A stretch of DNA of 64,000 nt from Bacillota bacterium (GTDB lineage Bacteria; Bacillota; Clostridia; Clostridiales; Clostridiaceae): assembly GCA_030706015.1 (NCBI GenBank), contig JAUZPI010000008.1, forward strand, positions 20,355 to 84,354. Reading direction: 5' to 3'. Positions within the stretch are counted from its first letter, which is position 1. Each line of letters starts with the position of its first letter. This document shows, one piece after another, positions 45,669 through 54,703 of this stretch. A program made the translations under genes and the position numbers. Under the pieces are notes generated by a model. It made no database searches, was not told the origin of the DNA, and saw nothing but the letters and a program-made list of their open reading frames with translations.

Positions 45669-47156
45669 ATGAGTATATATTACCACAGTACCAGAGGGGG
45701 AGAAAAAGGAGTCACTGCTGCAGAAGCTATCCTAAAGGGGATTGCAGATGACGGAGGCTTATTCGTTCCAATGACATTCCCAAAGTTAGATAAGAGCCTA
45801 GATGAACTAAAAAATATGACTTATCAAGAAACTGCATATTATATCATGAGTAAGTTTTATACTGATTTTGAGGAACAAGAACTAAAAGAATGCATAGAAA
45901 AAGCTTATGATGAAAAGTTTGATACAGAGGTCATTGCTCCTATTAATAATAAGGTTGGAGTAAGCTTTATTGAACTTTTCCACGGACCTACTATAGCTTT
46001 TAAAGATATGGCTCTATCAATATTACCGCATTTAATGAAAACTTCTGCGAAAAAGCTTAATATATCCAAAGAAATAGTTGTACTTACAGCTACTTCTGGG
46101 GATACAGGTAAAGCAGCATTAGAAGGCTTTGCTAATGTAGAAGGTACAAAGATTATAGTGTTTTTCCCTGAAAATGGAGTTAGCGAAATTCAGAAAAGAC
46201 AAATGGTTACACAGGTCGGAGCTAATACACATGTTATCGGTATTGATGGAAATTTTGACGATGCTCAAAGAGGCGTTAAGGAAATGCTTACTGATGATAA
46301 TTTTATCAAAAAAATCAATGAAAATAACTACATGTTCTCTTCTGCTAACTCAATAAATATTGGAAGATTAGTACCACAAATAGTTTATTACTTCTATACT
46401 TATGGTCAAATGCTTAAGAGCGGAGAGATAACTGCTGGGGATAAAATAAATGTAGTTGTTCCTACAGGTAATTTTGGTAATATTCTTGCTGCATACTATG
46501 GTAAGAAAATGGGATTACCAATTGATAAATTAATATGTGCATCAAATCAAAACAATGTACTAGTTGATTTCTTCAATACTGGAGTTTATGATAGAAACAG
46601 AGAATTTGTTTTAACTATATCACCTTCAATGGATATATTGATTTCAAGTAATCTAGAAAGATTAATATTTGAAATTACAGGAGAAGATGCTGATAAGACA
46701 AGAAGCTTTATGGAATCTTTAAAGGAAACTGGAAAATATGAGATAACTGAAGATATGAAGGCTAGATTGGTAGATTTTTATGGTGGTTTCGCTACAGAAG
46801 AAGAAACAGCGGCAGCCGTTAAAAATGTATTTGAAGAAGCACAATATCTTTTAGATACTCATACTGCAGTTGCCTACTCTGTATATAAGGAATATGCTCA
46901 GAAAACTGAAGATAAAACAAAAACGGCTGTGGCGTCAACAGCAAGTCCTTTTAAATTTACAACAAGCGTAATGAAAGCAGTAGATGAAAAATATTCAAGT
47001 TTTGATGATTTTCAGTTGTTAAATGAAATGGAAAAATTGTCAGGAGTATCTATTCCAAAAGGCATTAAAGATATAGATAAGAAACCAGTTTTACATAAGA
47101 CGATTTGTAAAAAAGAAGAAATGAAAAAGGCTGTGGAAGCATTTCTCAATATATAG
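45669..47156 (+). CDS. thrC: Threonine synthase
   Basis: A 495-residue PLP enzyme turning O-phosphohomoserine into threonine. It has the long-form N-terminus (MSIYYHSTRGGEKGVTAAEAILKGIADDGGLFVP), the PLP lysine in GPTIAFKDMAL, ATSGDTGKAALEGF for cofactor binding, and VVPTGNFGNILAAYYGKKMGLP. This matches the class I (E. coli/yeast-like) group, which requires O-phosphohomoserine. AAGGGGG precedes ATG 45669. Forms an operon with hom, ended by a strong terminator. Confidence 0.97.
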   Translation: MSIYYHSTRGGEKGVTAAEAILKGIADDGGLFVPMTFPKLDKSLDELKNMTYQETAYYIMSKFYTDFEEQELKECIEKAYDEKFDTEVIAPINNKVGVSFIELFHGPTIAFKDMALSILPHLMKTSAKKLNISKEIVVLTATSGDTGKAALEGFANVEGTKIIVFFPENGVSEIQKRQMVTQVGANTHVIGIDGNFDDAQRGVKEMLTDDNFIKKINENNYMFSSANSINIGRLVPQIVYYFYTYGQMLKSGEITAGDKINVVVPTGNFGNILAAYYGKKMGLPIDKLICASNQNNVLVDFFNTGVYDRNREFVLTISPSMDILISSNLERLIFEITGEDADKTRSFMESLKETGKYEITEDMKARLVDFYGGFATEEETAAAVKNVFEEAQYLLDTHTAVAYSVYKEYAQKTEDKTKTAVASTASPFKFTTSVMKAVDEKYSSFDDFQLLNEMEKLSGVSIPKGIKDIDKKPVLHKTICKKEEMKKAVEAFLNI

Positions 47157-47177
47157 ATAATGTATTATAAATAGTAG

Positions 47178-47217
47178 CTAGGGTGGTTAATTTAAATTAG
47201 CCACCCTAGTTTTTTTT
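47178..47217 (+). terminator. Rho-independent terminator of hom-thrC
   Basis: CTAGGGTGG (47178-47186) pairs with CCACCCTAG (47201-47209); the stem may extend through TTAATTTAAATTA. Eight T residues follow. Confidence 0.95.
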
Positions 47218-47373
47218 GAAAAATTCACCAAAATGAGGAATTAAGTTAATAACCGTGAATATATTAGTAATTGAAAAAACAAACAGATCGTAAATTAAGA
47301 AAATAATTTAACTTTTTTAGGAGATAGGATATTCTGCGTAACTATCCATGTTTAGTGGAGGGAGGGAGTTTGA

Positions 47374-48732
47374 TTGGCTACGGATAATTTAGTAAGTGGT
47401 TCGAAGTCTAGTAATTTATATGATACTATTATAATTGGGGCGGGGATGAGTGGTCTTACCGCAGCACTTAAGATGGCATCTGAGAAAAAAAAGGTATTAT
47501 TGCTGGAACAGCATAACCTTTTTGGTGGTTTGGCAACAAGTTTTATAAGAGGGAGATTTCAATTTGAAGCTCCTATACATGAATTTTATGGATTGGAAGC
47601 AGAAGATAACATGACAGAAATAAGAAGGTTTTTGGAAGCAGCAAGAGTATATGTAGACTTTTATAAGATTCCAGAAGCCTATAGAGTAGTTTTACCAAGG
47701 GAAAATATTAATGTGGAAATACCTCTTGGAGTGCAAAGTATGATTGATGTTATAGACAGAGAAGTTCCATGCAGTAGGGCGGGTTTAAGTTCGCTTATGA
47801 ATTTATGCAAGGATGTAGCTAATTCTTTAAAATATATTTCCTTTAAAGATGGTATTGAAAAGATTAGTAAAAAAGTAATGGGCAGTCATGTTTCTTTTCT
47901 AAAGACAGCCGGATATACAGCAGAAACAGTAATTAGAACATTCAATATACCTCAAAAAGCACTTTACTTGATATATCCCTACTGGTTCTATATCGGAATA
48001 CCAGTGAGCAATATTTCATTTACAGTATGGGCTTATTTGATGGCTGATTATTTTAATGAAGATGGTGAAAATAGTATATACAAAAAGCATCCGCTGGGTA
48101 TGGATGTAAAGTCAACTATTAATAGTTTGGGCATTCAAGCAGATTATAATACAAAGGTAAAACAAATTTTGCTTAAGGACGGAAAAGCAGTAGGATTAGA
48201 AACCTCCAAGGGTGAGAAAATCAATGCTAATAGTGTAGTATATGGATCGTGCGTAAATAAGTTGTATAGTGGTACATCTTTGGGTAATGGAAGAAAACTG
48301 ATTAATAATAAACAGGAGTTTTATGTTCACCTAGTGTTAGACCTACCGCCTGAAAATCTCAATATACAAAATTACAGCTATTTTATAGGTTATACAGAGG
48401 AATCAGGCAGTGGTCCATATACTTATCAAACCTTATATCCAATAAACTATATTACTGCTATTTGTTTGAATAAAATTGTACCTAATTGTGCTTCCGTTGG
48501 CACTACAGAAATTAGTATATCTACTATGAGTAATAAGAGGATGGAGGACAGTGACATTCAGGCCGAGGCATACTCAGACTATAAGAAACGAATAGCTCAG
48601 TCAATGATTCAGAGGTTTGGTGATGTTTTGGGAGTTGATTTATTTAAGCATATAAAAGAAATGCATATTTCTTCACCTTTAAGTATATCAGGCTATTCAG
48701 GCTTAGGAAGTAATTTTGCTTATAGTTTATAA
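47374..48732 (+). CDS. CrtI-like FAD-dependent oxidoreductase, short C-terminus
   Basis: A 452-residue protein related to phytoene desaturase/amine oxidoreductases. The dinucleotide-binding motif is intact (DTIIIGAGMSGLTAALKMASEKKKVLLLEQHNLFGGLATSF), followed by the IHEFYGLE segment. Typical relatives are around 490-520 residues and end in a second FAD-contact motif (GLYxAGxxxxPGGG-like); this one stops soon after ISSPLSISGYSGLGSNFAYSL, without it. The 65 bases to the next gene hold no remnant. It may be a divergent short subfamily or a C-terminally truncated gene. TTG 47374 is the start, behind a very strong GGAGGGAGGGAG. Confidence 0.75.
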   Translation: MATDNLVSGSKSSNLYDTIIIGAGMSGLTAALKMASEKKKVLLLEQHNLFGGLATSFIRGRFQFEAPIHEFYGLEAEDNMTEIRRFLEAARVYVDFYKIPEAYRVVLPRENINVEIPLGVQSMIDVIDREVPCSRAGLSSLMNLCKDVANSLKYISFKDGIEKISKKVMGSHVSFLKTAGYTAETVIRTFNIPQKALYLIYPYWFYIGIPVSNISFTVWAYLMADYFNEDGENSIYKKHPLGMDVKSTINSLGIQADYNTKVKQILLKDGKAVGLETSKGEKINANSVVYGSCVNKLYSGTSLGNGRKLINNKQEFYVHLVLDLPPENLNIQNYSYFIGYTEESGSGPYTYQTLYPINYITAICLNKIVPNCASVGTTEISISTMSNKRMEDSDIQAEAYSDYKKRIAQSMIQRFGDVLGVDLFKHIKEMHISSPLSISGYSGLGSNFAYSL

Positions 48733-48812
48733 TATTATATGTATATATACGAACCTTGAATAAGGTAATTGAGTATATTAAAATGGTAATAAATTAATTG
48801 AGGTGTAATATT

Positions 48813-49970
48813 TTGAGAATCTATGTTGTACAGCCTGGAGATTCTGTATGGTCTATATCCAGAAGATATGGAATGACCCCAGATAGTATAATTACTGCAA
48901 ACGGATTGGAAACCATACCAACTTTAGTTGTAGGGCAATCTTTGGTTATACCAACTGGGAGGGAAAAAAATTTTGGATATATAGAAACAAATGCTTTTAT
49001 ACAACCAGGGACACCTGAAAGGGATAGAAGGTTAGTAAGTGAAGTAGGGGAGTATCTAACATATGTTACTCCATTTAGCCACCATGTAAATGCTGATGGA
49101 AGTCTGACTCCACTGAATGATGATGCCACATTAGCAGCGGCAAGAGCCAGCAGAACAGCTCCTTTATTATCAGTTACTAATATATCCGGAGAGGCTACAG
49201 GCAGCAATTTTAGTACTCCATTGATTGATAGAATTTTAAATGATAATAATCTTCAAACTACAGTTATTAATAATATACTGAGTGAAATTAAAAATAAGGG
49301 CTATTATGGAGTAATAGTGGATTTCGAAAGAATTTCACCAGAAAATAGACAAAAATATAATGATTTTCTTAGAAAATTAGCTACTAGCCTTCATGCACAA
49401 AATTATGTGCTGGGAACAGCTCTTGCACCAAAAACTTATGATATAACTACAGGAAGCTGGCATGGAGCTCATGATTATAGAGCACATGGGGAAATAGTAG
49501 ATTTTACTGTTATTATGACATATGAATGGGGATGGTCAGGTGGACCTCCTATGGCAGTAGCACCTTTGGATCAGGTAAGGCAAGTAATAAGTTATGCTGC
49601 ATCTGTAATACCTCCTAAAAAGATTTTAATGGGAATTCCTCTATATGGATATGACTGGACGCTGCCATATTTACCAGGAGGAGAATATGCAAAGGCTATA
49701 GGACATTTGGAAGCTGTAAGAATTGCATCTACTCATGGTGCTGCAATAGAATATGACACTAAAGCTCAATCCCCACACTTTAATTATACTGATGAAAAAG
49801 GAGCTAGACATGAAGTTTGGTTTGAAGATGCAAGAAGTATACGAGCTAAGTTCTTATTAGCCAGTCAATATGGTTTAAGAGGAGTAAGCTATTGGGTACT
49901 GGCTCAACCATTCCCTCAAAATTGGATAATACTAGACAGTATGTTTAATATTACGAAGGTAATCCGATAA
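48813..49970 (+). CDS. LysM-GH18 spore peptidoglycan hydrolase (YaaH/SleL-like)
   Basis: A 385-residue cortex-lytic-type N-acetylglucosaminidase. One LysM domain at the N-terminus (IYVVQPGDSVWSISRRYGMTPDSIITANGL...VGQSLVIPTG, residues about 2-48), then a GH18 barrel (about 65-385) with the catalytic strand YYGVIVDFERIS (Glu as acid), YEWGWSGGPP and WFEDARSIRAKF. It probably acts on spore cortex during germination. Bacillus YaaH has two LysM domains; this one has one. The start is TTG 48813, seven bases after GAGGTG (48800-48805); an earlier in-frame TTG at 48798 overlaps that site. Confidence 0.92.
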   Translation: MRIYVVQPGDSVWSISRRYGMTPDSIITANGLETIPTLVVGQSLVIPTGREKNFGYIETNAFIQPGTPERDRRLVSEVGEYLTYVTPFSHHVNADGSLTPLNDDATLAAARASRTAPLLSVTNISGEATGSNFSTPLIDRILNDNNLQTTVINNILSEIKNKGYYGVIVDFERISPENRQKYNDFLRKLATSLHAQNYVLGTALAPKTYDITTGSWHGAHDYRAHGEIVDFTVIMTYEWGWSGGPPMAVAPLDQVRQVISYAASVIPPKKILMGIPLYGYDWTLPYLPGGEYAKAIGHLEAVRIASTHGAAIEYDTKAQSPHFNYTDEKGARHEVWFEDARSIRAKFLLASQYGLRGVSYWVLAQPFPQNWIILDSMFNITKVIR

Positions 49971-49983
49971 CTTTTATAACATG

Positions 49984-50017
49984 AAAAATAGGTAGTTCAC
50001 ATGGACTACCTATTTTT
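49984..50017 (+). terminator. Rho-independent terminator
   Basis: AAAAATAGGTAGT (49984-49996) pairs perfectly with ACTACCTATTTTT (50005-50017). Confidence 0.92.
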
Positions 50018-50037
50018 CTTCAAAAACTTTTATTTAA

Positions 50038-50051
50038 GTAACATGTGTTAC
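50038..50051. promoter_or_regulatory. GTAAC-N4-GTTAC dyad before hcp (candidate Crp/Fnr-family site)
   Basis: GTAAC-ATGT-GTTAC, centre 50044.5. The same half-sites occur at 55442-55455. With the -10 box at 50074-50079 and a start near 50086, the dyad is centred about 41.5 bases upstream, the standard class II activator position of the Crp/Fnr family. Confidence 0.75.
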
Positions 50052-50073
50052 CGAAGAGAAGATCCCTCCGCTG

Positions 50074-50079
50074 TATAAT
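50074..50079 (+). promoter_or_regulatory. -10 box of the hcp promoter
   Basis: TATAAT, 29.5 bases from the dyad centre. No good -35 hexamer lies upstream, as expected of an activator-dependent promoter. Confidence 0.65.
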
Positions 50080-50168
50080 AAACTTGTAAATTGATTAAAG
50101 AATTAAAATTAAGTTTAAAGAATACAAATAAGAGTCTAAAAAATTTATATATACTGGAGGGAATAATA

Positions 50169-52016
50169 ATGATGATTAATAAAAATACACTTATTGGAGA
50201 AATACTAAGAATTAATGAAAAGGCACCGGAAATATTGATGAGGTATGGAATGGGATGTATCGGATGTCCATCTTCTCAAATGGAAAGTCTAGAACAAGCA
50301 GCAGCAGTTCATGGCATTAATTTAGATAGTTTATTAACAGAATTAAATAAAGACTTAGAAGAAAAAGCAGTAGTAAGTGAAATGTTTTGTTATCAATGCG
50401 AACAAACTGTAGGTGGAAAAGGCTGTGTTAAAGCTGGTGTTTGCGGAAAAAATGCTGAGCTTGCTGCACTTGAAGATTTATTAATTCATCAGCTTAAAGG
50501 AATTGGTTTCTATGGCAATGAAGCAGTTAAAAAAGGTGCTAAGCTTTCTGATGAATTAAATAAATTTACTGTAGATGGATTATTCTCTACATTAACAAAT
50601 GTTAACTTTGATCCAGAAAGATTTGTTGAAATAATAAAAGAAGCTAATAAGGTCAAGGCAGAACTAAAAGCATTAGCGGGAGAAATCACAACTGCAATTC
50701 CTGAAGGAGCAGATTATGTTGCAGCTGAAGATGTGGAACTAATGTTAAAGGATGCAAAAGGTGTTGGTATATTAGCTGATACAACAATAAACGAAGATAT
50801 ACGTTCCTTAAGAGAATTATTAATCTATGGCTTAAAAGGAATGGCTGCATATGCACATCACGCATTTGTTCTTGGAAGGAAGAGTGAAGATGTAAACAAC
50901 TTCTTCTACAAAGCATTAGCAGCTACTTTAGATAGAAGCTTGACAGTAGAGGATTGGTTCAATTTAAATATGGAACTTGGTCAAGTTAACTTTAAAGGTA
51001 TGGAAGTATTAGATGGAGCAAACACTGGAACTTACGGAAACCCTGAGCCAACACAAGTTTCAATAAGCAAGAAAAAAGGCCCATTCATAATTGTTTCAGG
51101 ACATGATTTAAAGGATCTAAGACAATTACTTGAACAAACAGAAGGCAAAGGAATAAATATCTATACTCATGGAGAAATGCTTCCTGCTCATGCTTATCCA
51201 GAACTTAAAAAGTTTAGTCATTTAGCAGGAAACTATGGTGGAGCATGGCAGGATCAGCAAAAAGAATTTGACGGCATACCAGGATGTGTATTGATGACCA
51301 CTAACTGCATTCAGAAGCCAAGAGAAAATTATAAAGATAGAATATTTACTTCCAGTATAGTTGGATGGCCAGGAGTTGCTCATATTGAAGAAAAGGATGG
51401 AGTAAAAGATTTTACACCAATCATTGAAAAAGCTCTTGCACTTGGCGGCTGGACTGAAAATGAAGAAGAAAAGACAATCCTTGTTGGCTTTGGTCATAAT
51501 GCAACGTTAAACCATGCGGATAAAATAATTGCAGCTGTTAAAAGTGGAGCAATTAGACACTTCTTCCTAATCGGTGGATGTGACGGTGCAAAACCAGGAA
51601 GAAACTACTATACAGAACTTGCAACATCCCTACCAAAGGATACAGTAATATTAACATTAGCTTGCGGTAAATACAGATTCAATAAATTAGACTTTGGTAC
51701 AATTGGTGAATTACCAAGATTATTAGACGTAGGACAATGTAATGATGCTTACTCTGCAATAAAAATTGCAGTAGCTTTAGCAGAAGCATTTGAATGTGGA
51801 GTTAACGATTTACCATTATCCTTGATATTATCATGGTATGAACAAAAAGCTGTATGTATATTACTTACATTGTTATCTTTAAATATTAAAAATATAAAAA
51901 TAGGACCATCATTACCTGCATTTATATCACCAAATGTACTTCAAGTACTTGTTGATAAATTTGGAATAGCACCAGTGACAAATCCAGAAAACGACATAAT
52001 GGAGATATTAGGATAA
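50169..52016 (+). CDS. hcp: Hybrid-cluster protein with N-terminal DUF1858 domain
   Basis: A 615-residue protein. Residues 1-65 form a DUF1858 domain (TLIGEILRINEKAPEILMRYGMGCIGCPSSQMESLEQAAAVHG) with a CxxC, as in ScdA/Ric-like iron proteins. The rest is Hcp (prismane protein): N-terminal cubane Cys set CYQCEQTVGGKGCVKAGVC, then hybrid-cluster ligands in TTNCIQKP, GGCDGAKPGR, LACGKYRFN and a downstream Glu/Cys region. Hcp reduces hydroxylamine and, in current models, nitric oxide. ATG 50169 follows GGAGGGA (50156-50162); the longer ORF lies upstream of that site. Expression is likely controlled by the GTAAC dyad. Confidence 0.95.
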   Translation: MMINKNTLIGEILRINEKAPEILMRYGMGCIGCPSSQMESLEQAAAVHGINLDSLLTELNKDLEEKAVVSEMFCYQCEQTVGGKGCVKAGVCGKNAELAALEDLLIHQLKGIGFYGNEAVKKGAKLSDELNKFTVDGLFSTLTNVNFDPERFVEIIKEANKVKAELKALAGEITTAIPEGADYVAAEDVELMLKDAKGVGILADTTINEDIRSLRELLIYGLKGMAAYAHHAFVLGRKSEDVNNFFYKALAATLDRSLTVEDWFNLNMELGQVNFKGMEVLDGANTGTYGNPEPTQVSISKKKGPFIIVSGHDLKDLRQLLEQTEGKGINIYTHGEMLPAHAYPELKKFSHLAGNYGGAWQDQQKEFDGIPGCVLMTTNCIQKPRENYKDRIFTSSIVGWPGVAHIEEKDGVKDFTPIIEKALALGGWTENEEEKTILVGFGHNATLNHADKIIAAVKSGAIRHFFLIGGCDGAKPGRNYYTELATSLPKDTVILTLACGKYRFNKLDFGTIGELPRLLDVGQCNDAYSAIKIAVALAEAFECGVNDLPLSLILSWYEQKAVCILLTLLSLNIKNIKIGPSLPAFISPNVLQVLVDKFGIAPVTNPENDIMEILG

Positions 52017-52024
52017 TTGACAGT

Positions 52025-52052
52025 AGAGAGGCAAGTGCCTCTCTTTGGTTTT
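52025..52052 (+). terminator. Rho-independent terminator of hcp
   Basis: AGAGAGGCA (52025-52033) and TGCCTCTCT (52036-52044) form a tight hairpin, followed by TTGGTTTTT. Confidence 0.82.
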
Positions 52053-52157
52053 TGATTAAATGTAATTAGCTCAATTGAACCTAATTTAGCATTAATGATG
52101 GGACTTGTACATATAATTACTTTGTAAGATATGATAGGGCAAAGGGGGATAATATTA

Positions 52158-52487
52158 ATGAGTAGGGAGATAAAAGGGCTGTTTTGTTATTTATTTAGCT
52201 GGTTGGGAGGGCTTATAATATATCTAGTAGAAAAAGAGGATGAACTTATAAGATTTCATGCAGTCCAATCTATGGTAGCTTCTGGACTAATCTTCGTGAT
52301 TCAAGTAGCGTATGGCATATTACCACTGCATATTCCGTTTTTTTCTTCTGCTATAGGTATTATTGGTTTTATTATTTGGATAATAGGATGTATAAAGGGG
52401 TATAAATTGGAAAAATACAAATTCCCGATTATTGGTGATATTGCGGAAAACATAATCGATAAGAGCAAAGAGGAAAAACATGAATAA
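52158..52487 (+). CDS. DUF4870 (Tic20-like) membrane protein
   Basis: A 109-residue membrane protein of the DUF4870 family, function unknown. It shows the family pattern LFCYLFSWLGGLIIYLVEKEDELIRFHAVQSM, followed by two hydrophobic segments (about 41-60 and 65-83) and IIGDIAENI near the end. ATG 52158 follows AAAGGGGG; the longer ORF from 52131 lies upstream of that site. It is a single-gene unit bounded by terminators. Confidence 0.88.
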   Translation: MSREIKGLFCYLFSWLGGLIIYLVEKEDELIRFHAVQSMVASGLIFVIQVAYGILPLHIPFFSSAIGIIGFIIWIIGCIKGYKLEKYKFPIIGDIAENIIDKSKEEKHE

Positions 52488-52492
52488 TCTCT

Positions 52493-52516
52493 CCCGACCT
52501 TAGGTCGGGTTTTTTA
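52493..52516 (+). terminator. Rho-independent terminator
   Basis: CCCGACC (52493-52499), three-base loop, GGTCGGG (52503-52509), seven T residues. Confidence 0.94.
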
Positions 52517-52525
52517 CGCTATAGG

Positions 52526-52565
52526 AAAATGCAAATTATCCTATTTTGCAGCTAGTTTGCATTTT
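52526..52565. repeat. AAAATGCAAA inverted repeat before transketolase
   Basis: AAAATGCAAA (52526-52535) and TTTGCATTTT (52556-52565) are perfect 10-bp inverted repeats, 20 bases apart, about 110 bases before the transketolase start. It could be an operator pair or a leader hairpin. Confidence 0.4.
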
Positions 52566-52676
52566 ATATCCTTAACTTATATTAGGAATACAGTTATTGG
52601 CACTTTTTATGAATAAATTATGCTAAAAGGAGCAACTTAATATATAGAAAATAATGTATTTTTGGAGGAAATTTAG

Positions 52677-54662
52677 GTGAATAATATTGATGAATTAACA
52701 GTTAATACACTGCGTTTTTTATCTGTAGAGGCGGTAGATAAAGCAAAATCAGGACATCCTGGGCTGCCCATGGGAGCAGCTCCAATGGCTTATACATTGT
52801 GGTCAAGGCATTTAAGGCATAATCCAACTAACCCTAAATGGCTTGATAGAGATAGGTTTATTTTATCAGCTGGCCATGGTTCTGCCTTATTATATTCGCT
52901 GCTGCATTTATTTGGTTACAATATAACTATGGATGATTTAATGAATTTTCGTCAATGGGGGAGTAAAACACCAGGTCATCCTGAATATGGTCATACAGAA
53001 GGTGTAGAAATAACTACAGGACCTCTTGGTCAGGGCATTGCTAATGGAGTAGGTATGGCTATGGCAGAAGCTTATTTAGCGAAGAAATTCAATACACCAT
53101 TATATCCCATAATTGATCATTACACATACATACTTGCAGGAGATGGGTGCATGATGGAGGGAGTTTCTTTAGAAGCTGTTTCTCTAGCAGGAACCCTGGG
53201 GCTTGGCAAACTTATTATTTTATATGATTCTAATAATATTTCTATTGAAGGAGATACAGATATAACCTTTAGAGAGGATGTAGCTAAAAGATTTGAATCC
53301 TGTGGCTGGCAGGTGCTAAAGGTTGAAGATGGCAATGATGTTGAAAAGATAGATACTGCAATAAATAATGCAAAAGGTGAACAGAATAAGCCTAGCTTAA
53401 TAATAATTAAGACCATTATTGGATATGGATGTCCAGAAAAACAGGGTACTGCCTCTGTCCATGGGTCACCTCTTGGAAAAGATAGTATTAAAGCTGCAAA
53501 AGAATTTTTTAAATGGGATTTTCATGAGGATTTCCACGTTTCTAAAGATGTCAGATCCCATATGGAAAAAATAAAGAAGAAGCTAATATCAAAGGAAGAG
53601 AAGTGGAACAGAATAATGGAGGACTATAAAAAAAGCTTTCCTAATCTTTACAGAGAGCTGGAAGATTGGTTAAATGACAAGCTTCCAATTGATCTATTAA
53701 ACAGCCAGGAATTTTGGGACTTTCATAAACCTATGGCTACTAGAGAGGCTTCAGGGATTATAATAAATAAGCTTTCAGAATTAGTTCCCAATATTATTGG
53801 AGGTTCAGCAGATTTATCCCCATCTACAAAGACTTATATGAAAGATAGAGGGGATTTTTCAAAAGAGCATAGAGAGGGAGCTAACCTTCACTTTGGTATT
53901 AGAGAGCATGCTATGGCAGCTATAGCTAATGGCATTGCTGTCCATGGAGGGCTTAGAATATTTGTTTCAACCTTTTTTGTATTTAGTGACTATATGAAGG
54001 CAGCAATTAGAATGTCAGCCTTGATGAAGCTGCCTGTAATATATATCCTAACCCACGACAGCATTGGGGTAGGTGAGGATGGTCCTACCCATGAACCAAT
54101 AGAACAATTAGCAAGTTTAAGAAGTATTCCAAATTTGACAGTTATAAGACCAGCAGATGGTAAAGAAACTGCCGCTGCTTGGTATTATGCACTAACCAGA
54201 GAGAATGGACCAACAGCTATAGTACTTTCAAGACAACAACTGCCGCTATACCAGGAGAGTGGAAAAGAAGCTCTTAAGGGGGCATATATTTTAAAGGACT
54301 CAGAAAAAACCAACCCTGATGTATTACTTATTGCTACTGGTTCTGAAGTTGAGCTGATTTATAAAGCTTATGATGAAATAAAAAGCGAAGGTATTGATTC
54401 TAGAATAATCAGCATGCCTTCTTTTGAGATATTTGAAGCCCAGGAGGATGAATATAAGGAAAAGATTTTACCGAAAAATATTACAAAAAGAATTGCAGTA
54501 GAAGCAGCAAGTTCTTTTGGATGGCACAAATATACTGGATTTGAGGGTAAGATTATATCTATAGATCATTTTGGTGCCTCTGCTCCAGCTGAGGTTTTGT
54601 TTGAAAAGTTTGGTTTTATTGTAGAAAATGTAGTTAATCATGCAAAAAATCTAGTAAAATAA
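52677..54662 (+). CDS. tkt: Transketolase
   Basis: A 661-residue thiamine-diphosphate enzyme of the non-oxidative pentose phosphate pathway. Marks: RFLSVEAVDKAKSGHPGLPMGAAPMAYTLW, the ThDP/Mg motif GDGCMMEGVSLEA with SNNIS, the pyrimidine domain with FGIREHAMAAIANG (catalytic Glu) and FSDYMKAAIRMSALMKLP, plus HDSIGVGEDGPTHEPIEQL. GTG 52677 follows GGAGGAAA. It is a single gene ending in a terminator shared with the converging gene, so not in an operon with other pentose genes here. Confidence 0.97.
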   Translation: MNNIDELTVNTLRFLSVEAVDKAKSGHPGLPMGAAPMAYTLWSRHLRHNPTNPKWLDRDRFILSAGHGSALLYSLLHLFGYNITMDDLMNFRQWGSKTPGHPEYGHTEGVEITTGPLGQGIANGVGMAMAEAYLAKKFNTPLYPIIDHYTYILAGDGCMMEGVSLEAVSLAGTLGLGKLIILYDSNNISIEGDTDITFREDVAKRFESCGWQVLKVEDGNDVEKIDTAINNAKGEQNKPSLIIIKTIIGYGCPEKQGTASVHGSPLGKDSIKAAKEFFKWDFHEDFHVSKDVRSHMEKIKKKLISKEEKWNRIMEDYKKSFPNLYRELEDWLNDKLPIDLLNSQEFWDFHKPMATREASGIIINKLSELVPNIIGGSADLSPSTKTYMKDRGDFSKEHREGANLHFGIREHAMAAIANGIAVHGGLRIFVSTFFVFSDYMKAAIRMSALMKLPVIYILTHDSIGVGEDGPTHEPIEQLASLRSIPNLTVIRPADGKETAAAWYYALTRENGPTAIVLSRQQLPLYQESGKEALKGAYILKDSEKTNPDVLLIATGSEVELIYKAYDEIKSEGIDSRIISMPSFEIFEAQEDEYKEKILPKNITKRIAVEAASSFGWHKYTGFEGKIISIDHFGASAPAEVLFEKFGFIVENVVNHAKNLVK

Positions 54663-54693
54663 AAAAGCACCCCAGATAATAATTAATCTGGGG
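54661..54693. terminator. Bidirectional terminator
   Basis: CCCCAGAT (54670-54677) pairs with ATCTGGGG (54686-54693). The A6 run at 54661-54666 gives a T tract on the minus strand, so it fits the minus-strand gene best; it also directly follows the transketolase stop. Confidence 0.78.
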
Positions 54694-54703
54694 CGTATTT
54701 ATG

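Noticed and set aside
49056..49069. Third GTAAC-N4-GTTAC regulator site (CTAAC-ATAT-GTTAC)
   Set aside because: One half-site is imperfect and it lies inside the YaaH-like coding region, far from any promoter; likely coincidence.
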